A DNA stretch of 64,000 nucleotides. Origin: Angiostrongylus vasorum (lineage: Eukaryota > Nematoda > Chromadorea > Rhabditida > Metastrongylidae). Both the position numbers and the translations under genes were made by a program. Position 1 is the first letter of the stretch; the number at the start of each line of letters is the position of its first letter. The notes under the pieces are model-generated. The model made no database searches and was not told the origin of the DNA. It saw nothing but the letters and a program-made list of their open reading frames with translations. Below are positions 12,454 through 24,530 of this stretch, piece after piece. The DNA is taken from NCBI GenBank assembly GCA_018806985.1, contig JADANN010000391.1, positions 62,001 to 126,000 of the forward strand, read 5' to 3'.

Positions 12454-12964
12454 TACAAAAAAGTCCATTTGTATTTTAAATGGACAACCTGCTCGTGCAA
12501 CTCTCATAAGATACAATTTTTTAAACAGACTTAACACAATTTACATCTCTACTACCTAGGATTTTTACAAATTTCACCTTATACATACTATTGAGCCATT
12601 CCAAACAAAAACATTTATCGCGTTGGCTGCATCCAGTGATGGCCTGAAGAGGAACCTTAGCAGGAGGTATTGAGCAGCGAGAGAATGTTTATTCCTTATC
12701 ATTTTTTTGTCAACTTCCCTTAGCAACAAAAAACAATCAATGGCTTTTTTTCTTTTTTATAACGAAACTTTATAGGTCATCCGATGGACAACCGAAGGTG
12801 AACGTACTCCATCTACTGGAATCAAACCGAAATACACGTGAACCTCGTACTCATTTATTAAAATCTTGTACACATTCCGCGTGTCGATGACTTCTTAGTA
12901 GCGTACCGTTCGCCGTGGTATCCCGTTTATTTTTCTCAATTGAGCACCATTAAACCGCTCTTAT
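12454..12964. other. Intron-like stretch, nothing recognised
   Basis: AT-rich sequence with no supported exon or repeat family member. Confidence 0.3.
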
Positions 12965-13240
12965 TTCCACAATGTTGCTAAAATATTTGCAAAACTCTGG
13001 ACCACAGGTGTCTAAGGTGGGGGAAAAAATAGAACTAGCTGAGAGACAGGCGAAACGAAGGACCCGCATGGTGTGGTAGAGAACGCGTTACTCCCCGGAA
13101 GGGACAAAAGCGCGTTCGTTCCCCATCTTAGACGACACATGTGGCCCAGAGTTTTTGCAAATATCTCAGCAACATTGTGGTTGTATTTCGCTCATTACCC
13201 TGCCGTGAAAATTGTAGTAGGCAGAAAATAAAAAATGAAA
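12965..13240 (+). mobile_element. SINE-C, inverted pair
   Basis: The plus-strand copy starts about 13032 (aactagctgagagacaggcg) and runs through the tRNA-like head (gcatggtgtggtagagaacgcg...gcgttcgttcccc) and body (gcaaatatctcagcaacat) to the tail gtgaaaattgtagtaggcag and an A-rich end. Bases 12965-13030 repeat the body in reverse (caatgttgctaaaatatttgc), so the locus can fold into a long hairpin. Confidence 0.7.
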
Positions 13241-14019
13241 ACATCGTTCTTCTTTCGTTCCGCCTTCAGTGTCCTTCTCCCCCCGCTTCTGCTGGATAAC
13301 CTCTTACAGATTTATGCTCTTGCTCTTCTTACTTCTGCATGTGTCAACCAAATTCGTTTCAATCTTTAGCAGTCTCTCAGTCAAGGAGATATATCAAATA
13401 ATACAACCAAATATCTGTGAATAGGTCTCTTGGTTGATCTAATAACCAGAGTGGTCTTTGTCACCATACACTATAATATTGAAACAGGTTGCTCGGAAAC
13501 TAGTGCTACATTTGTAATTTCAATTCTCTTGCACAAGTTTGGCAATAATTTTCTATCGAACTGTAACAAAGTTGCAAATCCTGCATTAATTTCCGGACAG
13601 CATAATATCTTCTCATCTTTTCAACAATTATCGGTTTCTTGTCCATATCCTTCGATTTCTCATATGACTACTTCCTAATTACCAACCAAAACTTAATCAC
13701 TAAAATTTACTGGTTCTATGCACTTACGCAGACAACTACTGGGTTACTCCAAATTGACTCTAGTCGGAAATTCAGCCATCAACAAGAACCACATTCTGCA
13801 CTATCAGCACCAACAACCTTATGATCACCACCTTTGCCCTCATTTACCGAATTATTTTCTTCAGATTATTGGTCGGAAACATTTCTTTCAGAATGTCAAT
13901 CAATGTCTTCTTGTTCATATTCGGATAGCATAAACTCAAAATGAAGCTCGATCCGTTTGCCTCCGACATGACTCTGGCAAATAAAATCGCTTTAATGATT
14001 CACCGTTTATTCAGGAAGC
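13241..14019. other. Intron-like stretch, nothing recognised
   Basis: Plus-strand open frames at 13430-13933 have the composition of random AT-rich DNA and match no family. No splice-bounded exon is seen on the minus strand. Confidence 0.3.
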
Positions 14020-14165
14020 GGGTAGCACACTTGTAGTGATGCCTTCCATTATGTGGACGACTCAACCTACCCACACGCCGGTTCGACTCAGGTCCTGGCT
14101 TACTAGGCCTCTCATCCTTCCGGGGTCGGCAAATTGGTGCTAGACTTGTCTGGAACAAGTCCACT
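14020..14165 (+). mobile_element. SINE-B, diverged head fragment
   Basis: tRNA-like head gaagcgggtagcacacttgt with box B ggttcgactc, followed by the shared SINE block (ctcatccttccggggtcggc, aaattggtgctagacttgtc). It lies directly next to the last identified exon of the RhoGAP core region. Confidence 0.55.
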
Positions 14166-17100
14166 CTCTCTAGTCCAGGAGGAAACACTCTGGCACGGCT
14201 ACCAACTCGACCAGCATTCAGTGACATTCGTGAAGAAGACGATACAGGAAATACACGGGAAATAACGCCGAAACCCACTTCTAATGCTAAAAGCCGCATG
14301 AATAATTAACAAACGCATACTTAATAAAAAAAACTTACTTCGAAATGACCCTGTTAAAATAAAAAAAGACCAAAAGATCAATGCGATCGTTTCAAATTAT
14401 CTGCTCCATAATAACTAACATTTTACACATCAGTACTTAAACAGTCGCCAGAATAGGGGTCAAATAAACAAATACTTAAGCGAGTGAGTAGGGAAAAAAT
14501 TCATGCAGAACTGCAATCGAAAATAAATAATTCAAAAGCATACTTTATGAGTGGGACACCACCGAATAAAAAGGAAGATCACTCTAGGTAATTTTGAGTA
14601 AAAGGAGCGTTACCTCGTTCTTTTGTCTTTATCCGTCTTCCAACAGATGGACCAGGAACCTGGCGGTTACGAGAAATGCGGATGGACGACGAACGTAAGG
14701 GATCGTAGCTGGTGTGGACCTGAATATGGCAGCACATTTTATCTAGTGTTACGCAAAGATTAAAAAGTTGTGCATAAAAGATCGAAAGCGCTATTGGGTT
14801 CTGAAATGTGAACAACCAAATTTTTGTTCCACTTACAAACACGCCAAAGAGAAAAAAAACTTCCAAAAAAAGTAGAAGATATCGGAGAACGCACCTGACT
14901 GCATTCTGAAGAGTCAACTTTCTTAGATGAATCTGCGATATCGAGCATATACCGATGGGCGGAGCTCCGAAACGTTCGACTATTTTCTCTATTGATAGCG
15001 GGTTCGTTTGGAGCAAAAACTGCCGGAGAACTGGCACGACGGTCAGTCTGAATGTCAGAAAGTGTAAACCGACGAAATTTTTTGGAAAAAAAAACCATGC
15101 AATGAAAATACGATATATTCAACTGAAAGTAGTCTCGTACCATTGGTCTCCGAGGATTTCTTTGCTTGTCGTCTTTGCTTGTACTTCGACCTGTAAAGCG
15201 ACCACCGAAACCGTGAAAAAATCCTAGAAAACCTGATGAGAACTGTCGCTCAGTTGAACTCTGAAAGGTCTTTCTGAGATCACCTATTTTCAAAACAAAG
15301 CAAAACCAAAAGCATGCACATCAGAAACCTTGCTGCTTCGAGGTTCATCAACTTCCATCGAATTTTTTCGATTTAAAAGTGGCTTTTTCTTCGGTTCAGT
15401 CACGTTGAAGACAATAAGAGGTCTTAAATTAAATGTTCGAAGTTTCGCTTAAATAAAGTATGTAAAAACCGTTCAAACATAACGACGAATTGGTCTAACC
15501 GTGGAGATGGAGTAGCAGAGCTGCTTCTGTGATGACGAGTGCTTGTTATGTAGCAATTCGGGTGTAGCCCTATCCAATTTGCGTGCTCAATCAACAAACG
15601 TATTGCCGTGATTTGCAATTTGGTATCCTCACGAAGTGATGATAAGAGGTCATCCTGAAAGGCAATGAGAAAATACCAAAACAACAGTTGCATGAGAACA
15701 TGTGTATCCACATTAACCAAATACGCGCTGAACATAAGATATTACTGCATATCCTATCTAGGATATGTCAAAAGTCGTTAGCACATTCGAATTCATTGAA
15801 TCGAAGCTGGTTTTCGTCCATTTTGAAAAAGAAGATGTACTAGTTACTCCAGGTTCGTGACGAAATCATATGTACGAATCTCTCACGTGCCACAATATCA
15901 GAACGAACAATAACGCTCAAAGTAGCAACCAAAGTCATCAATCTGCTCAGCGAAATCCTTCTCGTACTGAAATAATCGTCGTTGTAGAAAACACGCCTTT
16001 GATCGGTCACGAACGCCAGGCTATGGACAAGTCAGATCGTTGTGTATTTCAAACACGTCTGTTAATAAATGAAAAACAACGGAATACACTGAAAAGGGTT
16101 TGCTGAAGACCGAATGAATCGGAACAGTAGAGTTGGCTACTGGCTGCGAAAAGTAGATTCCTGGACAAGACCAGACTAGTCATATTTATATGAAAGTAAG
16201 TTGAAAAACTTTTATAAGAAAAAATTAACAACGTCCTACTTTTATCTACGACCTATTCCTTTTGCATGATTGAATATGATGTGAAGCACAACCACAAGGT
16301 TGCTGAAATATAAGCAAAACAAGGAACCTCTGCTGGGCTCCGAATCCGCGATTCCTTTTCCCGCGTCTCACGTGCTATCCAGCACACTAACTGAGGTCCT
16401 TGTTCTACCTTTCTCTAGGCAGTTTTTTCTAAACTCTAACAGTGCTATCAGCAACCACCCATCAATGGGAATAAGCACGTGACCATGCGTCCCCCTGGAA
16501 AAATAATTAGGGGTTCGAAATACAACCGACATTCTTAGTCCTGCTTATATCTCAGCATCCTTGCGGTTGTATACCAAAAAAAAAAAAACTATTTTAACCA
16601 TGCTTCCATAGATGTTCTAAATGATTCTGGATAAAGCTTTATGCACCTGCGTTTCACGTCGTTCTTTTCGTTTCCCTTTTTGCTTAACACTTTCATCTCG
16701 GAACAAGGTTGGCGCGAATACGGTAGCCAAATTTTTCGCATCCATCTGATGCTTATCAGAATGACCAGAAATCTGGAACGAAATCAATTCGAAACACGTT
16801 TAGGTTAAAAACATCTAGACGACTAACACAATCGGAACACCAACCCGATGCAACTGCCTCATCAAATAGCCAAGGGTACCTTTGAGAGCTGGTGGCAAAG
16901 AGTAATCAATACCTTTCCTGACCGCTTCAAAACCCGGTTCAAAAACGGTACAGAATTCCCGTCTCGTTATCTAAACTTAGTTCAAACAACAACAACCTCA
17001 AAAAAAAATTTAAGCAGAAGAAAAATACCTCTTCAGTATCGTTTTTCTTCGCCAGATTCATTAAGCTCTCCCGAAGCAATGGGTGCGACAACAAAGGCTC

Positions 17101-19041
17101 CTTTAGATCACGGAAAAACCGCTTTACCATCGAGCATACGTCATGGACGGTAAAGTCTGAGGAGGAAATGGCCGCCACACCCGCATAAATATCATAATTA
17201 TCTTGGTTCAAGCGAATGACATTGCCTTCTCGACGGAACAATCCTTCCATCTCCATCCCATAAATGTTGATGAAGTTGAACGCATTGACTAAGAATCTAC
17301 AAAAGACTCATCGCAATTATTTGTCAGTTATTCACTTACACTTTCATCCTCAGCTTTTGATGAAGTAAGTATATACTCTCCATAAATTACGATACTTTGC
17401 TCTATCTCTCTAAGGTCAAGTATAAATTTTGAAAGAAAAAATTACATTATTTCACTTTAAAGGTTGTTTAGAAGTGAAAACTTAGAAAGATTCAAAAGAA
17501 GGTTTATTTTCCACAATTTTTTTTCCACTTTTTTCATTTTCAATTTCAATAACAATTTCCGAAGTCTCTAAGACAACCACAAAAACACTGAGATATGAGT
17601 ATAGCCACGCAACCTACGTGGGCTCCCCTGCCACGAAGAAAGAATAGGCTGTAAAAAGAAAAAACTTCTAACATAAGTTTGACACCTCAAACATCTACGA
17701 TACATTTCCGGGTGTAGCCAAGCCCTTCTGGAAAAAAAATCCCGTTTATCTAGTCGCTTCGTCAGTCATTTTCGACAAAAACGGGAAAACGAAATACTTC
17801 CAAACTCTACAAGATTGGAATATCTCCATGGTAGAATGAGAAACTTCAAATCTTATTGGGGAAGACTCGTAGAAACTTTTCGTTCATTTCGATTTGCGTA
17901 CATCAACTTCAAAAAGCAACGCCGAAATATTTGTTATATCAACTCATATAAATATATCAAAGCATGTTCATAAACATACGCTGGAACCTGTTCCAACTTA
18001 ACCTTTGTGCTACCACGGTGGTTTCCTTCTTCGATGAACATTTCCAGAACAATATCAACAGAATAGACCTGGAACTCCGAAAAACGAATTGACGAGAATA
18101 CAATGTCTGACGGACACGAAATTAAATGAAATGTATGAGGTTAGAAGCATACGTTAACTTGTCGTAAGTGGTACGTTATATAAACATATTAGTACGTAAC
18201 ATCCAAGCCTTGTTGTCCAATAACCCATCATAATTTTTCGATGACTAGACTATTTGATAGATTGAAAGCTTAGGTACAAAAACAGATAGAATACAAAAAA
18301 AAAGACAGTGGCTGCGTCTCTGCAGTACCGCCTTCCTCAGAGCCTTCAGTGGAAGACACTTAAAAACGGCTCTGAAAAGGCAATGCTTCCGAAACGTCAG
18401 CTGCTGTTGCATTGCATGTTTTTGTACGGAAGTAACTGTACGCCGTATGTTGACCTGAGTAGATCCCAATGCTTTTTTATTTCCATCAACACACTAGAAA
18501 CACTGGACCAAAGCAATCACTACTTTTGTTCCACATGCGCTGTACTCGATGATTCTAGAGCGTTTCGTGTTAGATAAGAATAGCACTGGCCCGATCCCAC
18601 AAAGCGCCACAAATTATTGCTTCCCCCTAGTGCATGGATGATAGATTTGAGTAACACAATGCGAATTAGGGGGTATCTGGATAGAACACTCCTATATGAT
18701 ATGAACGGTCTTTCGCTAACACGTAATATACCTAAAGGTCAACTCACATTGCCTAAGCGATGAACACTCCCTGCTGGTCCACAGCTTGATCGAACCGTTG
18801 AAGGAACTCGTGTCGTGCGCAGAGTCACACTGCACACTTCGAAATCGGTCTGGAAAGTAGAACCTTGATAAAATGACTCCACGAAAACATGAATACTCAG
18901 AAGAAACTGAAACCAATACCATAGAATTTATAAAATGCATTTTCAAAATTTCATACTTTCGATTTAAAAAGGTGAAAACGCACTCGTACTTACCATTCCT
19001 TCCGGTTTAGGAGGAGCCCATAATATACAATTGACAGAGAT
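14166..19041 (-). CDS. RhoGAP protein, ARHGAP11A / RGA-3/4-like
   Basis: GTPase-activating protein for Rho-family GTPases. Exons placed on the minus strand: 19041-18994, 18849-18748, 18068-17980, 17296-17029, about 16920-16845, 16772-16647, 15654-15500, 15422-15329, 15260-15141, 15047-14895, 14719-14614 and 14285 to about 14166. Most junctions are in phase. The RhoGAP domain begins VPAFLVNAF and has the arginine-finger loop EGLFRREGNVIRLN, then VKRFFRDLKEPLL, PPALKGTLGYLMRQLHR and MDAKNLATVFAPTLF, all family hallmarks. After it comes LQITAIRLLIEHANWIG, as in ARHGAP11A. The tail is Ser- and Arg-rich. ARHGAP11A and nematode RGA-3/4 limit RhoA during cytokinesis; that role is inferred. The start codon exon was not found, and the 5' border of the 16.9 kb exon is unresolved. 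Confidence 0.8.
16295..16585 (-). mobile_element. SINE-C, strongly diverged
   Basis: Read on the minus strand, a tRNA-like head (gtgtgctggatagcacg, then ggattcgg) is followed by a SINE-C-like body (gctcatat/gcttatat). The plus strand keeps ctttctctaggcagtt and gtgctatcagcaaccaccc, also seen in other SINE-C copies at 35880 and 38130. It lies in a RhoGAP intron. Confidence 0.45.
18290..18450 (+). mobile_element. PLE terminal-repeat remnant with inverted halves
   Basis: A damaged hammerhead-like motif is on the plus strand at 18367-18401 (CTGAAAA where CTGANGA is expected, then GAAACGTCAGC). A partial inverted copy (ccgccttcctcagagcc) lies at 18328-18345. The gttgcattgcatgtttttgt tail matches other copies. 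No coding sequence. Confidence 0.6.
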
Positions 19042-20024
19042 CTGAAAGAATACCACACATGATTATGGCAATAGACGAAGACGAAGAATCGATAAATACG
19101 ACCACTTACGTAACTCCATCCATACTAAACTAACTAATATTAATTATTTCCCAATTCTGCCAAGGGCCTGTAAGAGTGAGAAGTGATAGACGAGTGCTGT
19201 TGTATTTCGTTATAAAACCTCTGGACCTAAGACAACAACGGAGAACTACGCACGTACTTTGTTCTCGCTATCATCAATCTGCTGCTCATCCACCAACATT
19301 ATTCACACAAACAACTAGGAATCCCAGATGTCTGGTGACCCGTTCGGATCTCGCATTAAAAATAACATTCTTCCGTTATTACACACATGAAGTACAACAA
19401 TGCACTTTATCAGACCTTTAGAGCGGATTACCTGATGATTAACTGGATGAACTGTTGAATCTGCAACCGCTCTATAAGTTGAGAAAGGAGAAACTGGAAT
19501 ATGTGTTAAGTCTTAACAACACATGTTGTAACAAGTCCCCTTCACAAATCACTCATCATGAAACCTTATCTACACGGTCGAGGCCATTGCTTAGCAGTAG
19601 TTCGACTGAACGAACATCAAGCCAAGCATATGGTCCGAGAAGATCAATGGTACATCCTACTTTTTAGCGATGCACAAGATTTAACGGAAGCTTATACAGA
19701 TTCATATCTGTAATAAGACTGAAGACCATTAGTGCAAAAGAAAACAGATCCGATCAACGTAATAAGACTGAAGACCATTAGTGCAAAAGAAAACAGATTC
19801 GATCAACGTATCTTAGAGATATTATTCCGGTCGACGACAGTTCTCTTCAACATAGAAATCTGTGCAGACGTTTATTCAATAATGACGAATTGAGAAACAT
19901 TGCTCTTAAGCAATTCATACAGGCTTGGATCACTGGGAAACACTTGGCGGATTTGAAAGGAAAATCAACACAACAAAATAAACATAACAAGGAAGCAAAG
20001 TACCAAGCCAAAGTTAAACAAATG
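19042..20024. other. Spacer between the RhoGAP exons and the CHRAC1-like gene
   Basis: About 1 kb separates two minus-strand genes. The 5' exon(s) of the RhoGAP gene are expected here. A candidate ATG lies near 19120 with a GTAAGT donor, but its phase does not fit the next exon. A 49-bp tandem duplication lies at 19710-19807. Confidence 0.35.
19710..19807 (+). repeat. Two-copy tandem repeat, 49-bp unit
   Basis: The unit starting GTAATAAGACTGAAGACC occurs at 19710-19758 and 19759-19807 with a single mismatch (gatcc versus gattc). The high identity suggests a recent duplication. Confidence 0.9.
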
Positions 20025-20375
20025 CTACTCTTCATCTCTGGCTCTCGAATGATTCAGAGCCACCTCATAAGTTTGGCGCCGGGGGAAGAAATCATGCATG
20101 TATTCCAGCTCGTCGTTCTCCAACACGTATTCAGCGACCTCGTCGTAGTCGATATGGTCGCCATATTGTCTCGCGACGTTCTTCACCAGATTCTCCATGA
20201 ACAACTCGGCACCTTTAGCGATACAGAACAACGCCTCGGCAGAAAGTGGTAGAGCATCGGGAACCGTACCGATGATTGTTCGAACCCTGGACAGTGGCAG
20301 TGCGGCCTGACCCGCATCGTCTTCGACCGTCTCGCTCGTCAATCCCTCTCGAGGCGAAAGTCCTTGACTATCCAT
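20025..20375 (-). CDS. Histone-fold protein, CHRAC1 (CHRAC-15)-like
   Basis: A single exon of 116 codons starting at MDSQG. The upstream in-frame Met near 20510 would add an N-terminal stretch with no family similarity, so the shorter start is chosen. The histone fold reads LPLSRVRTIIGTVPDA, then EALFCIAKGAELFMENLVKN, then YDEVAEYVLENDELEYMHDF and FPRR. This is the NF-YC/CHRAC1/POLE4 type, closest to CHRAC1 in the final FxxDxxPxR segment. Such proteins pair with a POLE3/CHRAC17-like partner in nucleosome remodelling or DNA polymerase epsilon complexes; this role comes from the family. The RhoGAP gene follows on the same strand about 1 kb downstream, so an operon is possible. Confidence 0.8.
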   Translation of the reverse strand: MDSQGLSPREGLTSETVEDDAGQAALPLSRVRTIIGTVPDALPLSAEALFCIAKGAELFMENLVKNVARQYGDHIDYDEVAEYVLENDELEYMHDFFPRRQTYEVALNHSRARDEE

Positions 20376-21199
20376 GTCGTTCCTGAACTTCACGCATAAA
20401 CTCCCAGCAAACCAATAAGTCAGCTGATAGGTGTCAATTTCAAGGCCAATGTGAAGAAAGCGAAGCAGTTTAGGAGATCGAAACCGTGACAAATTCATGA
20501 AGAGAAGCATGGATTGGGAATGATAAATTTGTAGGAAGAGGTTGGATTTTCCTTAAGTCGCTGACATTTCTACGCTCGGCTGTAAAAACAAAGTCGTGAA
20601 ATGCTCACAAACACCATCCGCTTGCTTTTCATTGTGCTGAATTATCCAGACCTCACGACATTTGTCATAAGGCAGGTGTTAAGGAAGTCTTGGTTCAGAA
20701 TTTGTGCCAGTGTTGCCGCCACAACATTTTTCCAATGGAAAGTCAATCAGATTCAAAGTAAAGTAACTCTTCAATGCATACTGTAAGGACTTAGCTTTCA
20801 GCGATCCCATAGCCGTTATAAATACATTCCATGATGCACCCCACCAAATAGGTTCCAAACTTCGCTCACCAGAACGGAAAAAGTTGTTATGAAATCTTTG
20901 AGAATAACAGACTTTAAGCATCTCCTCTACACTTTGTCTATAAGTGAAGCAAAGCTATACGCAAAACACACCGACCCTTAGCTTCTCCTCAATTCCGTTT
21001 CCACTGTTCTTCGTAGTTCTACGAAACATCAACGAGAGTTACGAAAAAAAAAAAACCTGACTCAGCACATTCCACCAACATTACTTTTTCGATTTGGACA
21101 GCATGTCTTCACGAATCGGCAGATCCTAGCACAATCACCGCTCCCATCTACCGTCATTTGACACATGGCCTCTTTCGTCCAAGGCAACCTTAGGATTTA
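20376..21199. other. Stretch upstream of the CHRAC1-like gene
   Basis: The gene's 5' region. A minus-strand open segment near 20885-20780 (LEPIWWGASWNVFITAMGS) has a protein-like look but no convincing splice sites or family match. Nothing else is supported. Confidence 0.3.
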
Positions 21200-22100
21200 C
21201 TTAATTACTTGGATGGCCTGTCTTCACCGGATTTTCGGAGCAGCAAAATTCCCATTCGTTTCTTCCTCGCGCAGTCGTCGTCCATGGTGGTGATCCGCCT
21301 TGAACATGACGACTTTCGCGAAACACGTCCCATAATCCTCAAATCGTTGCCATCTGTGAGCGCATATGGTTGACGTTAGCCACGAATTCGCCCGCCTATC
21401 GTTTGGGTGGTCTTCCAAGAGGACGCATGCATTCTTTTGGAGTCCATTCCAATGTTCTTTCTAATCTGCCATATGTTCTATTATCTGTCCGACCTATCTG
21501 TGTTTCGCTATTGATATATGTCCTCATAAATCTCGAAGATGGGTTAAGTTCCAAAGATCTTAGTCGCGCATCCCAGCTATACGTTATGAGTGCTCATTAA
21601 ATTTCAGAAGAAACTATGCAATCACTCTGTGGATGGTGGGCAGATTTTTTGACGTGGTTGAAGTATTAGCTCACATCTCTGCTGCATAAAAAGCGCTGGG
21701 AAGATTGTTGAATCAAAAAGGTGGGCGCGGAATCCCGGATCCGTTAGTTCGTAGATTATTGGCTCTTTTAAGTGGCTCAAATGCCCATGCTGCTCTCATT
21801 CTTCTACCTAGTTTCCTCATTCACGTTGTTTTCCATTGTCAGTGAACGGTCATAGTACACGTACGAAGTGGTTTCTGTAATCAAAGAACCACCTATTTCT
21901 ATTTGTTCATATTCGCAGCATGGGTCCTTAAACTGCTTAAACTGGTTCGTCCTATTTATGCGCAATCCAATCCTTTTTCTCGCTTCGTCGAATTCATCGA
22001 GCATCGGCTCTGCTTCACTGGTACTCCTCGAAAAACGACATCCTCAAAACGTAAATTTTGTAGGAATTCCTCCTCAACACATAAACTCTTTTCGTCTCAA
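21200..22100 (-). pseudogene. RTE-type LINE, second family, 3' part of reverse transcriptase ORF
   Basis: On the minus strand, scattered frames encode the end of an RTE-type reverse transcriptase. LRFEDVVF stands for the usual LRFADDIVL, followed by EAEPMLDEFDEARKRIGLRIN and ETTSYVYYDRSLTMENNVNEE. Further on come the C-terminal hallmarks RLERTLEWTPKE and RPLGRPPKR. Stops and frameshifts are frequent. The 3' end reads ccggtgaagacaggccatcc and AAGTA, nearly the same as the 3' end of the D elements. The protein differs clearly from the RTE copies at 43.7-46.7 kb, so this is a distinct family. Confidence 0.8.
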
Positions 22101-24383
22101 CCGAGTGATTTTATTATCCACTACAGTAAGAACTACTATTTTGGCACCCAATACCCATTTGCAGCTGCAAATAAACCCAGCCGACGTGATACACCCGCTT
22201 ATCTTGTGAACGTCCTAGAAGTGCTTCTCAGTTCCACTTCATTCCACTCGTCTGTTAGCTGTCATCTCTTCCCATAAGATGAACTGCTCACCTTTGCCTC
22301 GCATTAAAGGTTTACCCTCCTAGATTTAGAATGAAAAACCATTTTCGTAGGTCTGAGTTCCGTAGCCAAATATATCGTTCCTGGGACTATTCTCAAAACA
22401 CATCGCTCAAGTGCTCTGTAGCCGGTGCACAGGTGGCTTCTCTAGGAGATATGAAAGATGACCATGCTGATCTACTCCCACACAATCCTACCATTCCACC
22501 TTGATCACCGAAAACCTCAAGCACATGTAGAATGTGCCGTCACTATTCAAAAAATCGTCCAACTCAAATCTTCCTCCGTGGTAATCTGAGTAGCTTATTA
22601 TTTGGTTCTCCAGTTGTCCTCCTGTCAAAGGATTTTTCATAAACGATAAACGTTAAATCAGACAGTTGCTACTACCGACAGACTTCTACAAACATAGTCG
22701 CTCTACGGAAGCGATCTATGCAATAAAATTCACACAAAAAGTATGCTCACTAAAGCAGCCGAATTCCATAGAAAACCACTGATATTTACGATAGGATAAT
22801 CTACACGAATGCTTTTAAGAGCGTACCCAACACTAATGTCAAACGTAAAGTCGCTACATGTACCTACCTTACTTAGCTTAACTCTGCTCCATTCTATATA
22901 ACGGTATGATTTTCTTCTCTGAAAACATCATATCATGTTGGTTGCGATAAAAACGTACAGTTCGTGATTTCCAAAACAAAAAAAGTTAGCAGGCATATCG
23001 TTTGGGCCTAGAACTGTGCATCTTCCTCGGTATATATAATCGATGTTCAACCTTCACAAGACATCCAGATACTTCTTGTCCAACAGATAGGTGATCGTTT
23101 TGTAGCTTGGTGTGTTGTTCTATTTTACCTAATTTAAATGACACATCTTCACCTTTTCCGTGCGGATCTCAGCAATTCGTTTCGTTTCACTTCGTAACCA
23201 ATTCGTTTTTCTCGCGTTTATCGTGCACATAGGTCTTCGAGCATTTCCGGTGTTCTATCGGTTGCTGTCGACCATTTCGCCTTCTTTACAAATGTCGTAT
23301 AATGGCCGAGTCGATTCTCCTAGCAATCTTGGAGATAGCCGAGCTAAGGTGTTCTGGCCTGGGATTGGAGGAGCGCGTTGGGGAGCGGGTCGAAGCAGCA
23401 CCTTGCTTTCTGATGAACTGCACCACTAACCACTGTGCTTACGGAGTACGATCTTGTTAGAATTACGGAAATTACAGTCATACATCTAGTTGTACGCTCA
23501 GTAAAAGTGCACTTAGCAAAAATCAGAACGGGAATGCAAAACTCAGCAGGATGGAAAGTGGAACAGTGGAAGAGGCAGTTCCATATGACGCGTAACGCAC
23601 TTATGATGAAATGAGCGGTTTTTGCGAAAACAATAGGTGCTGCAAGTGTGAGCCACATGTGATGACACATCCCCGAACTATCGCCACTCTGTACGTCATG
23701 CTCTAAATGACCTTAACGAAAACTTTGCTCAGTGAGAACTCATTGTAAGGCTTGCAGAAACAAATAAAGTGCAATGCGATGAACAGCGTCATGCAACAGA
23801 GTTCTATAGTGGAACGTGCTCAGCCGCAATGAAGTTGGAAAAGGTAAACGTGTAAGAAGCGAAGTTCAGACAAAAGTAAGACGACCGCACAGGCATAGAC
23901 CACATTCGCTTTTTTCCGCCTCATTTATGAAAGTACGAAACTACAAAGTGATATGAACCACGCCAGTGCTGGAATCCTCAAAGAAAGAAGTGCAGTCAGT
24001 CAAGAGAGTTGGTGATAGGGAAAACATCAAGAATCAGTCAGTTATTACCTCACGATATCTTATAACCTTGATAATATTTGATAATACATGCTAAATAAGA
24101 AGTATAATCTAAGATTTGTGGAAGAAAACAGGTCTTGCGACGCATTCACTAAGGAGCTGGCACCATGCCAGCACATAGCAATTCAAACGGGGGTTCTCGC
24201 GCTCGCGGAGACGCCGCCGCACGCCCACCTCTCTCCCTCCGCCCTTCAGGGAGCGCTTCAAGAGCAGGATGCTGCATTGCTTGGAGTACAGGGTCCGCGG
24301 GTACGATCCTTGGAGTCGTCGTGTGCAATCAAGGACTGGAGGTTAGTAAACCAGTGATTACTATACCTACTGTCATCAGAAGG
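22101..24383. other. Long stretch without a supported gene
   Basis: No splice-bounded exon, SINE or PLE could be placed. The part next to 22100 may hold more decayed LINE. From 24180 to 24300 the DNA is unusually GC-rich (gctcgcggagacgccgccgc) compared with its surroundings. Confidence 0.3.
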
Positions 24384-24530
24384 CTCGCGCGTAGCGTAGT
24401 CATCAGCGCCGCCCTGCTATACACATGGGATCGATCCCCACGCACCAGCCTCACCAGGCCCTCCTCCATCGCTCTGAAGTCGGGAGATTGGTACCGGACT
24501 TGTCCGAGGATGGGATCAGCTCATTCCCTC
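24384..24530 (+). mobile_element. SINE-A, 5' part
   Basis: Head gcgtagcgtagtcatcagcg with gggatcgatccccacgc as box B region, then caccaggccctcctccatcg and gattggtaccggacttgtcc. It stops after this block and lacks the TTTATCC end. Confidence 0.65.

Noticed and set aside
14760..15293. 177-codon open frame taken as one exon
   Set aside because: Splice sites divide it: 15260-15141 and 15047-14895 are exons in that frame, with an intron between that happens to stay open.
20679..20921. Minus-strand open frame upstream of the CHRAC1-like gene
   Set aside because: A tryptophan-rich stretch looks protein-like, but no family match, start context or consistent splice sites support it.
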